Positions 56,899 to 64,000 of a DNA stretch of 64,000 nucleotides are shown here, piece after piece (positions within the stretch are counted from its first letter, which is position 1; each line of letters starts with the position of its first letter). Below the pieces are notes generated by a model, which ran no database searches, was not told the DNA's origin, and worked only from the letters and a program-made list of their open reading frames with translations. The position numbers and the translations under genes are program-made. The stretch covers positions 2,914,001 to 2,978,000 of the forward strand of contig NZ_CP014015.2 in NCBI RefSeq assembly GCF_001559075.2, written 5' to 3'. Origin of the DNA: Citrobacter amalonaticus (GTDB lineage Bacteria; Pseudomonadota; Gammaproteobacteria; Enterobacterales; Enterobacteriaceae).

Positions 56899-57738
56899 GT
56901 GGTCACACTCTGCCACGTGTTCGGGGTTCATCGCAGCAGCGACAAATACTGGGTGAAAAGCCCCGAAAAGCCAGACGGCAAGCGGGCTGTATTACGTAGT
57001 CAGGTTCTGGAGCTGCATAACATTAGCCATGGCTCTGCTGGCGCGAGAAGTATCGCCATCATGGCAACCCTGAGAGGCTTCAGAATGGGACGCTGGCTTG
57101 CCGGCAGGCTCATGAAAGAACTGGGACTGGTGAGTTGTCAGCAACCCACCCACCGGTATAAACGTGGTGGCCATCAACACATCGCTATCCCAAATCACCT
57201 TGAGCGACAGTTCGCAGTGACAGAGCCTAATCAGGTATGGTGCGGCGATGTGACGTATATCTGGACAGGCAGGCGCTGGGCTTACCTCGCCGTCGTTCTC
57301 GATTTGTTCGCCAGGAAACCGGTAGGCTGGGCAATGTCATTCTCACCGGACAGCAAGCTAACCATCAAAGCGCTGGAAATGGCGTGGGAAACCCGAGGTA
57401 AACCAGCGGGAGTGATGTTCCACAGTGACCAGGGTAGCCACTACACAAGCAGGCAGTTCCGGCAGTTATTGTGGCGTTACCGGATCAGGCAAAGTATGAG
57501 CCGACGTGGAAACTGCTGGGATAACAGCCCGATGGAACGCTTCTTCAGAAGTCTGAAAAACGAGTGGGTGCCAGTGACAGGCTATATAAACTTTAGCGAA
57601 GCATCTCATGCGATCACAAACTATATCGTCGGGTATTACAGCTCGCTAAGGCCGCATGACTATAACGGTGGATTACCTCCAAACGAATCGGAAAACCGAT
57701 ACTGGAAAAACTCTAAAACCGTGGCCAGTTTTAGTTGA
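56899..57738 (+). CDS. IS911 OrfB (DDE transposase domain, normally made as OrfAB)
   Basis: 279 residues from a GTG at 56899; the frame is open back to the slippery site at about 56824, so the active protein is the OrfAB fusion. Catalytic Asp (CGDVTYIWTG), Asp (FHSDQGSHYTS) and Glu (NSPMERFFRSLKNEW) form the DDE triad. It is full length. The IS may therefore still move. Confidence 0.94.
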   Translation: MVTLCHVFGVHRSSDKYWVKSPEKPDGKRAVLRSQVLELHNISHGSAGARSIAIMATLRGFRMGRWLAGRLMKELGLVSCQQPTHRYKRGGHQHIAIPNHLERQFAVTEPNQVWCGDVTYIWTGRRWAYLAVVLDLFARKPVGWAMSFSPDSKLTIKALEMAWETRGKPAGVMFHSDQGSHYTSRQFRQLLWRYRIRQSMSRRGNCWDNSPMERFFRSLKNEWVPVTGYINFSEASHAITNYIVGYYSSLRPHDYNGGLPPNESENRYWKNSKTVASFS

Positions 57739-57747
57739 CCACTACAA

Positions 57748-57778
57748 ATCTGGAATTAAAAGGGTAAGGTGTGTGCAT
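57748..57778 (-). pseudogene. 5' end of the Gp2-like gene beyond the IS911 insertion
   Basis: ATG at 57778 opens MHTPYPFNSR, preceded by aagga (about 57788). It is the start of the gene whose body lies at 55947-56494. Found by reading through the IS junction. Confidence 0.75.
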
Positions 57779-58193
57779 TGATTTATCCTTTGTCAGGTGG
57801 AGTACAAAGGATTGGGATAAGATGTAATTTTTAAGAGAAGCAGGGATACGGCAGATACAGGGAACTATGTATCCAGGGGAATACAGGCAGGGTTAATGAA
57901 TGAGGGAAGAAGCTGTGAACAGGGTGGTATAGAAACAGGGAGCCCCCTTTAATTATACTAAAAACCCAAATGTTCATATCTGCTGGTGAACGATTCTAAT
58001 GAGGTGAAAAGAGGAGGGTCATAGAGTGAAAATAACAGGAATAATGCAGTAAGGTGTCAGAGTTTTATCACAATAAAATCAGTAGGATATCAGTAAAAAA
58101 TCAGCCATTCCTCAGCCTGTGACCTGCCTCCCTCTACCTAAAAGATACTCATGCTAATCTGTGTTCAGGAGCCAGAATTAGAGGGAAGAGACG
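57779..58193. other. Intergenic region without a recognised gene
   Basis: 415 AT-rich bases. The left part contains the Shine-Dalgarno and probable promoter of the split Gp2-like gene (minus strand). The right part precedes the gene at 58194 and ends in an agaggga ribosome-binding site. No RNA gene or repeat was recognised. Confidence 0.4.
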
Positions 58194-59111
58194 ATGTTGC
58201 ATTACGATATGATCCGCTACGAGATAATGTACCTAAAAATGCTTGGTGCGCTTTCCAACACTGATTACTCCTTACAGTGGAGTACTTATGATTCGCCGGA
58301 TCAGTTTCGACGTTTAATCTCTGAGATCCTTGAACGGCATTTCCTAGGCGATCAGGACAGGATCAAAGTTGGTCGGAAAACTCTTAAAGAATGGGCTGAG
58401 CTGCTACTGATTGATAAAGATTATTTTGATTGTTTTAAAGGTACACCAAGAGCATTGTGGTTTGCTCACCATTATATTTTTGAATACCCAGTATTATCTG
58501 CAGGGCTGACGCTTGGTGGGTTGGGGAATGACGTCGGTGGTTCTGGTAGTTTTAATTCTCTTTTAATGGATGATAATATCTTCACAAATATTGATTTCTC
58601 TAATTTGAATATCGACCTGGACGATATAGATTGGGACCTGATAAAAAATCCACAGGCTACTGCTTCGAAAAAACCGAAACGCGTTTTCTCCCGATTCTAT
58701 CTGAACGCGGGAGCAAGTACCGATCTGTACAACCCCACTCCGGTAACTGAGCGTGAACTCATCAATGGTGTGATGAGGTTCATTGATGAAGCTCCATGCT
58801 CACTTGGAGATAAGATCACTTATTTCAAAAAACTGCATGAGCGCTGGCTTGAGCAATATGATTTTTTTCTGACAGATTTTGACTGGATATCACGTGATGA
58901 TGAAACTCAGTTAGTTTATCTCTGGGACTATCTCAAAGGAAAAGGACGAATAGCGGGCTATCTTCGCCCTTATAATATGTCTATGCGTTATGACATGATT
59001 ATTGCGGCTATAGATGTGTGGAACGTCCAACCTGAAGAGAAGCTGGAGTTTATTGAGAAGATGAAACATGCCTGGCAAGCGGCGAAATCTTATCGGCGAT
59101 CTGCTAAATAG
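58194..59111 (+). CDS. Unrecognised 305-residue protein
   Basis: ATG at 58194 with agagggaagaga upstream. No family recognised. No signal peptide or transmembrane segment. Residues 1-110 are helical and mixed-charge. Residues 110-155 form a glycine then aspartate/asparagine-rich stretch (GGLGNDVGGSGSF, then NIDLDDIDWDLI), probably disordered. Residues 165-305 are helical, with aromatic clusters (YDFFLTDFDWISRDDE) and a basic C-terminus (AAKSYRRSAK). It stands alone between the IS911 remnant and the LpxP-like gene, in satellite-type cargo. Confidence 0.75.
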   Translation: MLHYDMIRYEIMYLKMLGALSNTDYSLQWSTYDSPDQFRRLISEILERHFLGDQDRIKVGRKTLKEWAELLLIDKDYFDCFKGTPRALWFAHHYIFEYPVLSAGLTLGGLGNDVGGSGSFNSLLMDDNIFTNIDFSNLNIDLDDIDWDLIKNPQATASKKPKRVFSRFYLNAGASTDLYNPTPVTERELINGVMRFIDEAPCSLGDKITYFKKLHERWLEQYDFFLTDFDWISRDDETQLVYLWDYLKGKGRIAGYLRPYNMSMRYDMIIAAIDVWNVQPEEKLEFIEKMKHAWQAAKSYRRSAK

Positions 59112-59495
59112 CGTTGTGATCTCAGTGGTTTCTTCGTCTGATTTCTCAGTATTGTAATGAATCTTAATGGACCAAGGTCTATAGCTATCTCTCTCTTGTC
59201 CCGTTACGTAGAGAGCACATACTTGTTAAAGATTAATATGGCGGGGTATGGATGATGGAGCGGTTTCCTGTTTACTAGAATATATGTTTTTGGCTCGAAT
59301 CTTACAAGCTAACTGAGCTGAAGGTACGCTGTGAGCGAAAAACGGACCTTCAAATCCGAACCGGTTTAATTGATTAACCTTGGCTGTCAGTCAACCCATC
59401 GTTAGCATGAATCCGATCGAAAATTCCTTATCGCATTTTTTACAAATACGCAGTGGCAAGAAAGATAGACTCTGGCTCGTGACAAGTAGAGTTGT
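59112..59495. other. Intergenic region between the orphan gene and LpxP-like gene
   Basis: 384 bases between convergent genes. The central part (cggaccttcaaatccgaaccggttt) and the segment near 59400-59480 look like decayed coding sequence but match nothing I can name. No terminator with a clear T-run was found. Confidence 0.35.
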
Positions 59496-60404
59496 TCATT
59501 TGTATAAAGAGACTTCGCCTTCAGGACGCGTTTTGAACCTGCGATGCATCCACAGGTATTGCTCAGGAGCACGGAGAATTTCACGCTCGATGATCTTGTT
59601 CATATAAGCCGCTGCGGCGACCTTGTCTTCCCCTGGATAGCCTGACAACGGCTTGCTGATATACATGTGATAACCTTTTTTATCGCTACGTCGAATCATG
59701 CTAAGTGTGATCAAGGGCGCACCAGCGAGTTTTGAAAGAACATACGTTCCGTTCGTCGTTGCTGCTTTTTTTACCGAGAAAAAAGGTGCAAAAACGCTTC
59801 CTTTAGACCCATAATCCTGGTCTGGTGCAAACCAAACGGCTTCACCTGCTTTTAGCGCATGAACAAAACCTGATAAATTACGTCGATTAATCATAGCCTT
59901 ATTTGAACGCATACGCCCTTTTGTCTGTACCCATTCCATTAATGGATCATTGTGTGGGCGATACGTTGCCATCATAGGATGGCATAACCCCATTACTCTT
60001 CCACACAACTCAAGGGACATAAAATGAATCCCGACAACCATTACTCCTCTTGTCGCACCGGTCAGGTTTTCAAGCCCTTCGACATCAAACCATTTTTTGA
60101 CTCTCGCATCGCTCCAGAACCAGGCCATTCCTGTTTCCATCAGTCCCAGCCCGAGAGAAACAAAGTTTTTATTGACCATCTGGCTCCGGGCAAACGGTGT
60201 CATCTCGGGAAAGCACAGTTCGATATTTCTAATCGCAATCCGTTCCCGGCGTTTCAGAAAGGGTCTTGATATTTTTCCAAGGCCAGAGCCCAGAATATGT
60301 AAAACCGGGTAAGGAAGTTGAACGAGAAGCCACAGCAGACCCAAACCAGACCAGGTAAGCCAGTGACGAGGATGAAGTAAATTATGAGTAAAAGTCTGTG
60401 CCAT
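59496..60404 (-). CDS. LpxP/LpxL-family Kdo2-lipid IVA acyltransferase
   Basis: 302 residues. One N-terminal membrane helix (WLTWSGLGLLWLLVQLPYPVL, about 15-35), catalytic motif HFMSLE (His127 and Glu132, the HX4D/E motif), then TYRPHNDPLMEWVQ and WFAPDQDYGSKGSVFAPFF. It is closer to LpxP than to LpxL by the residues I remember (RRESI-type region, KRRERIAIRNIELCFPE). LpxP adds palmitoleate to lipid A in the cold. Being in an island, it is probably an extra copy, not the chromosomal gene. Confidence 0.88.
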   Translation of the reverse strand: MAQTFTHNLLHPRHWLTWSGLGLLWLLVQLPYPVLHILGSGLGKISRPFLKRRERIAIRNIELCFPEMTPFARSQMVNKNFVSLGLGLMETGMAWFWSDARVKKWFDVEGLENLTGATRGVMVVGIHFMSLELCGRVMGLCHPMMATYRPHNDPLMEWVQTKGRMRSNKAMINRRNLSGFVHALKAGEAVWFAPDQDYGSKGSVFAPFFSVKKAATTNGTYVLSKLAGAPLITLSMIRRSDKKGYHMYISKPLSGYPGEDKVAAAAYMNKIIEREILRAPEQYLWMHRRFKTRPEGEVSLYK

Positions 60405-60606
60405 AAATTTCCTTAATGCTAATGAAGGTTATAACGCAAAAGGAAAACAATGAGGCAATTCGTCTTTAGCGATACATTTTGTTTTAGATGATTTAAATTC
60501 ATCTAAATTCAGGAAAAAATATTTTCCAGTGGCTGGTGAATAATTTAAAGAACCAGGAGTGAATTGTAAGCCAGTAAATTTATCCTGTTATAAATCCATG
60601 GTTTTA
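60405..60606 (-). promoter_or_regulatory. AT-rich region upstream of the LpxP-like gene
   Basis: About 200 AT-rich bases with T-rich leader sequence on the minus strand. It probably carries the promoter and a longer 5' leader, but no specific elements could be fixed. Confidence 0.3.
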
Positions 60607-60879
60607 TCATTGATACTCAAGGAATTGTCTTCTTGATTCATCATCATCAAGGTACTCAAAAGAAAGAAGCCGAATTTTGGTAAGTTTACAAAACCACTCA
60701 CAATCGTTTCGTTGAATAATTTCGTCTGGTTTGAAACATATCCCGGATGCCACCCGAATAATCGCATATTTACCATTACTAAACCTGACCCTGTGAATAC
60801 AGAAAGGTTGGCCAGCCTGTCCGTGACAGCTGTTCGACATAATATGCCCTTCAATAAAAACAGATTTTTTAGATTTCAT
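60607..60879 (-). CDS. Unrecognised small protein (90 residues)
   Basis: Start ATG at 60879 (MKSKKSVFIEGHIMSNSCHG) with gaggg seven bases upstream; a start two codons earlier is possible. No signal peptide or recognised motif; a compact beta-rich core is suggested by VRFSNGKYAIIRVASGICF, and the tail is acidic (LDDDESRRQF). Lies in the stress-gene cluster with LpxP-like, YnfU-like and AriR-like genes. Function unknown. Confidence 0.6.
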   Translation of the reverse strand: MKSKKSVFIEGHIMSNSCHGQAGQPFCIHRVRFSNGKYAIIRVASGICFKPDEIIQRNDCEWFCKLTKIRLLSFEYLDDDESRRQFLEYQ

Positions 60880-60958
60880 TATCATACCCTCGACAACAGC
60901 AGTACAGGAGGAATGTTGTCATTTTCCGACATCACTGACGTTAAGTGGCAGAAGCTGA

Positions 60959-61135
60959 TCAGCCGCCGATACACCAGCATTCTGAAGGTCTGAACAACAG
61001 TCCGCAGGCAGGGCACTCAAGAACCGCATCTTTTCTTAGTTTACCTGCTTTCTGATCGGCTCTGTGTGCACATACCGGACAGGCAACATGAACCGGTCTT
61101 TCTTTAAAATACCTGAGCCCATTTGTATAAGACAT
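60959..61135 (-). CDS. YnfU-like small zinc-ribbon protein
   Basis: 58 residues from the ATG at 61135 (MSYTNGLRYFKERPVHVACP). Two CPxC pairs, ACPVCAHR and ECPACGLLF, separated by a basic linker form a zinc ribbon. It resembles the small cold-induced YnfU-type proteins in size and motif. The longer frame upstream has no supporting sequence. Function unknown; identification is tentative. Confidence 0.55.
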   Translation of the reverse strand: MSYTNGLRYFKERPVHVACPVCAHRADQKAGKLRKDAVLECPACGLLFRPSECWCIGG

Positions 61136-61288
61136 AAATAATTCTCTGAGGAATAGAGTAATTATTATACGCTTTAATATAAAAATAACTGGCATAAGTT
61201 ATGTTAAGTTGTGTCTGAATCAGGATATCAGATATTGAAAATTGAACGTCTGATTTATGATACACTACCCTTCCGTGAGAAATTTAAG

Positions 61289-61522
61289 ATGAAATCAGAA
61301 GACACCCTTGACTGGTATCCGGCACAACTACCGCCTGTGAAAATTATTCTTGGCGAAGCCGTGCTGGCTGTGGGTAAACAGGGCCGACCGATTAATACCC
61401 GCACCTTGCTGGAATACCTTCAGGTCATGCAGGACAAACAAAAAAGGCGGGATGACAAAATCGCCATGCAGACTGCGATTGATGTTCTCAGGGATAATCA
61501 GCGCATTAACGGCAGACGTTAA
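61289..61522 (+). CDS. AriR/YmgB-family biofilm and stress regulator
   Basis: 77 residues from the ATG at 61289 (MKSEDTLDWYPAQLPPVKII); a GTG at 61211 would give 103. The core ILGEAVLAVGKQGRPINTRT followed by a helical C-terminus with AIDVLRDNQ matches the YcgZ/YmgA/AriR group, whose members act on the Rcs pathway in E. coli. It is convergent with the glucan synthase gene (19 bases apart). Confidence 0.65.
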   Translation: MKSEDTLDWYPAQLPPVKIILGEAVLAVGKQGRPINTRTLLEYLQVMQDKQKRRDDKIAMQTAIDVLRDNQRINGRR

Positions 61523-61541
61523 TGCACCTCCGGGATCAGTG

Positions 61542-64000
61542 TCAGTTCTGAATGATCTCAACCGTATGGTTTTGTCCATCATCCTTCAGCGGTATTCTGT
61601 CATCAGGGAGGAGAACACCATCCAGCGTCACGCAATATTCTGCATCGCCGCGTGAAACACTAATCTGATAATGGCTTTCACCATATTGATATGCCATAGA
61701 AAAAGACGACCACTCATCCGGTAACCTGGCATGAACACTAAAGTCAGTGCCGGAACGTTTTATCCCCAGTAATTCCTCGGTAAGTAAACGCCAGGCCCAG
61801 CCTGCGGAACCGGTATACCAGCTCCACCCTGCACGTCCGGTATGGGGAGCGACGCTGTAGACATCAGCACTCATGACATAAGGTTCAGCTTTATAAATCC
61901 CGACAGAGTCCGCATTCAGGGTATGATTTACAGGGTTGAGCATTGACCAGAGTTGCCAGGCTCGTCCGGCATTCCCCATTCGGGCAAAGGCCATCACTGC
62001 CCAGATGGCGCCATGCGTATACTGCCCTCCGTTTTCCCGCACGCCGGGCAGGTACCCCTGTATGTAGCCCGGATTTGGACCGTGTCCGTCGAAAGGAGGC
62101 GTTAACAGTTTGATCAGCCCTCCTTCGTTATCCACAAGGTGCTTATCCAGCGCCTGCATGGCCTTTGCGCACCGTCCCGGGCTCGCGGCGCCGGACAATA
62201 CAGACCAGCTCTGCGCAATCGCATCAATCCGGCAGTCCTGTGAGGTTTTCGATCCCAGGGGAGTACCATCGTCAAAATACCCGCGCCGGTACCATTCCCC
62301 ATCCCAGGCGTGGGCTTCGAGATTACTTTGCAGGCGCAGAGCCTGTGAACGGCACATCGCGGCGACGCTTTCATCCAGCCTGCGCTCCGCCAGCGCTGCA
62401 AACCGCTGCAAAATGTCGTACAGGAAGAAGCCCAGCCAGACGCTTTCACCTTTGCCTTCGATACCCACCCGGTTCATCCCGTCATTCCAGTCACCAGCCC
62501 CCATCAGCGGCAGGCCATGCTCCCCGAAGCGAAGTCCATAGTGAATAGCTTTGACGCAGTGTAACCAGAGTGTCTCTTCGGTGCCGCTGATGACCGGCGT
62601 GTCATAGACAGACTCTTCACCAGGCTGAAGCGAGCGTCCCTCCAGATAAGGAATGCGTATTCCCAGAGCCTCCATATCCCCCGTCGTTTCAACATAGTGG
62701 CAAACAGCAAGCGGCAGCCAAAGATAGTCATCGGAACAGCGGGTACGCACACCGTTGCCGTGTGGCGGGTGCCACCAGTGTTGCACATCCCCCTCGATAA
62801 ACTGCCGTGATGCACAGAGTATTATCTGTTCACGCATCCGGTCCGGAGCAGCGTGGCTCAGAGCCAGCGTATCCTGCAGCTGATCGCGAAAACCAAATGC
62901 ACCGCCAGACTGATAGTAGCCACTCCGGGCCATAAGACGGCAGGCGACCGTCTGATACAACAGCCAGCCATTAACCAGTAAATTTACGGACGTGTCGGGG
63001 GTGTTAACTACGATTTTATCGAGAACATTGTGCCAGTGATTATGAATCCGGTTCAGCTCCTGGCGGACCGTATCCTCGTTCATGTAGCGGGCCAGCGTCT
63101 CCTGAGCACAAACATCATTCTCCTCTGCACCGAGGATAAAAATAAACGTCCTCTGGTCCCCGTCAATTAATGTAACCGCCGATTGCACCGCTCCGCAGGG
63201 ATCCAGACCGGCCCCCGTCTTACCAGAAAGCTTTTGCAGTTTCATAGCCGAAGGGGCGTGAAGGGAACCATTACGGCCAATAAACTCCCGGCGGTCCCCT
63301 GTCAGAGAACAGTCATTACCGCTGACGGCAAAAAATGCAGTTCGGCCGCCACCATTATCACCATAAAAGTTATTCGCAAGTATCCCGCAGCCGCCGGGCG
63401 TTCTGGCCACATGTGTCACAATGTGAGGGGCTGAGCGCGTTCGTGTTTCTCCGAGCGTCCACTCTACATAGCCTGTGACGGAAAGTTGACGTGTCCGTCC
63501 CGAGGAGTTACTGAGCGTCAGGAGCACCAGTTTAACCGGATCTTCTTCAGCAACCAGGACCGTCAACTCGCTGTCTATACCACTCTCACGATGGGCAAAA
63601 ACGCTGTAGCCAAAACCATGGCGGGTCAGGTAGTCACCGTGTCCGCGAACAGGTAAAGCCGTCGGCGACCAGCACTCCCCGCTCTCTTCATCGCGCAGGT
63701 AAAATGCCTCGCCGCTGCGATCGCTCACCGGATCGTTCTCCCACGGCGTCAACCGGTATTCATGGGCATTCTCATACCAGGTATAGGCCTGCCCTGCCTC
63801 TGAGATCACACTGCCAAAACGAGAATTTGCCAGTATGTTCGACCAGGGAGCCGGTGTAAGCGCATTTTCCCGAAGGACGATCTGATACTCCCGCCCATCC
63901 TGAGAAAATCCACCGTATCCGTTGAAATGGCATAACTGACTGGTATCAGGGCTCCAGTCCGTATGTTGATTACGCTCGCGCACAGCACGCGGAATGAATG
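61542..64000 (-). CDS. Cyclic beta-1,2-glucan synthase, C-terminal part with GH94 domain (runs off window)
   Basis: The last 818 codons; the frame is open to the right edge, so the visible GTG at 63983 is not its start. The visible part matches the glycosyltransferase-36/GH94 C-terminal domain of NdvB: GFGYSVFAHRESGID, FGFRDQLQDTLAL, DDYLWLPLAVCHYV, GAGDWNDGMNRVG (the catalytic Asp region) and MSADVYSVAPHTGRAGWSWY. NdvB proteins make periplasmic cyclic glucans; the GH94 domain trims or phosphorolyses chain ends. Full-length homologues are about 2800 residues, so most of the gene lies outside. Confidence 0.85.
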   Translation of the reverse strand, partial: FIPRAVRERNQHTDWSPDTSQLCHFNGYGGFSQDGREYQIVLRENALTPAPWSNILANSRFGSVISEAGQAYTWYENAHEYRLTPWENDPVSDRSGEAFYLRDEESGECWSPTALPVRGHGDYLTRHGFGYSVFAHRESGIDSELTVLVAEEDPVKLVLLTLSNSSGRTRQLSVTGYVEWTLGETRTRSAPHIVTHVARTPGGCGILANNFYGDNGGGRTAFFAVSGNDCSLTGDRREFIGRNGSLHAPSAMKLQKLSGKTGAGLDPCGAVQSAVTLIDGDQRTFIFILGAEENDVCAQETLARYMNEDTVRQELNRIHNHWHNVLDKIVVNTPDTSVNLLVNGWLLYQTVACRLMARSGYYQSGGAFGFRDQLQDTLALSHAAPDRMREQIILCASRQFIEGDVQHWWHPPHGNGVRTRCSDDYLWLPLAVCHYVETTGDMEALGIRIPYLEGRSLQPGEESVYDTPVISGTEETLWLHCVKAIHYGLRFGEHGLPLMGAGDWNDGMNRVGIEGKGESVWLGFFLYDILQRFAALAERRLDESVAAMCRSQALRLQSNLEAHAWDGEWYRRGYFDDGTPLGSKTSQDCRIDAIAQSWSVLSGAASPGRCAKAMQALDKHLVDNEGGLIKLLTPPFDGHGPNPGYIQGYLPGVRENGGQYTHGAIWAVMAFARMGNAGRAWQLWSMLNPVNHTLNADSVGIYKAEPYVMSADVYSVAPHTGRAGWSWYTGSAGWAWRLLTEELLGIKRSGTDFSVHARLPDEWSSFSMAYQYGESHYQISVSRGDAEYCVTLDGVLLPDDRIPLKDDGQNHTVEIIQN

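Noticed and set aside
59380..59607. Plus-strand frame overlapping the end of the LpxP-like gene
   Set aside because: Its second half is antisense to the well-supported acyltransferase gene, and no motif is present.

Overview
The window is chromosomal DNA of a member of the Enterobacteriaceae, most likely Citrobacter or a close relative. The backbone genes and their order match the proS to thrW region of E. coli K-12 and Salmonella almost gene for gene. Small departures (an MFS gene beside yafC, no ivy next to yafV, a minimal dinB-yafP pair, a tRNA-Glu in the rRNA spacer) argue against E. coli itself. All identifications rest on reading the sequence and on remembered family features; no search was run.

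Backbone, 1-36517. On the left, on the minus strand, are proS (partial), trmO, rcsF and the MetJ-controlled metNIQ methionine importer. gmhB and a complete rRNA operon follow (16S, tRNA-Glu, 23S, 5S, tRNA-Asp). Next come dkgB, yafC with a divergent MFS exporter, yafD, yafE, mltD, gloB, yafS, rnhA, dnaQ and a second tRNA-Asp. A short variable spot holds an mdcG remnant and a Spy-like periplasmic protein. The run continues with yafV, fadE, gmhA, yafJ, dpaA, the SOS pair dinB-yafP, pepD, gpt, frsA, crl, phoE, proB, proA and thrW. Recognisable control sites are a MetJ box, the rrn P1/P2 promoters, a FadR site, a LexA box and a Pho box.

Accessory island, 36518 to the right edge. A P4-type tyrosine recombinase sits just behind thrW, the classic attachment gene. 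It is followed by an AT-rich, translationally coupled three-gene operon: a nuclease-like protein, a small middle component and a DUF3732 SMC/Rad50-like ATPase. I read this as an ABC three-component (ABC-3C) conflict system, and it is the most interesting element in the window. Then comes a complete arsRDABC arsenic operon, an inverted arsA remnant, a VOC protein and a zinc-ribbon protein. A topAI-yjhQ-yjhP toxin module follows, with a leader ORF and attenuator-like hairpin. Beyond it lie a GNAT gene, a second VOC copy with a decayed zinc-ribbon copy, and a DUF1062 protein.

Two insertion sequences then split host genes cleanly. An IS66-family element (8-bp target duplication) interrupts a YbaK-type deacylase. 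An IS911-like element (3-bp duplication) interrupts an inovirus Gp2-like gene. Removing each IS with one duplication copy restores an open frame. An AlpA-like gene lies between them.

The right end carries an unrecognised 305-residue protein, an LpxP-like lipid A acyltransferase, small stress-type proteins (YnfU-like, AriR-like) and the C-terminal part of a GH94 cyclic beta-1,2-glucan synthase that runs off the window. This end looks like envelope or stress cargo. No copy of the thrW 3' end was found downstream by eye, so the island's right boundary is probably outside the window.
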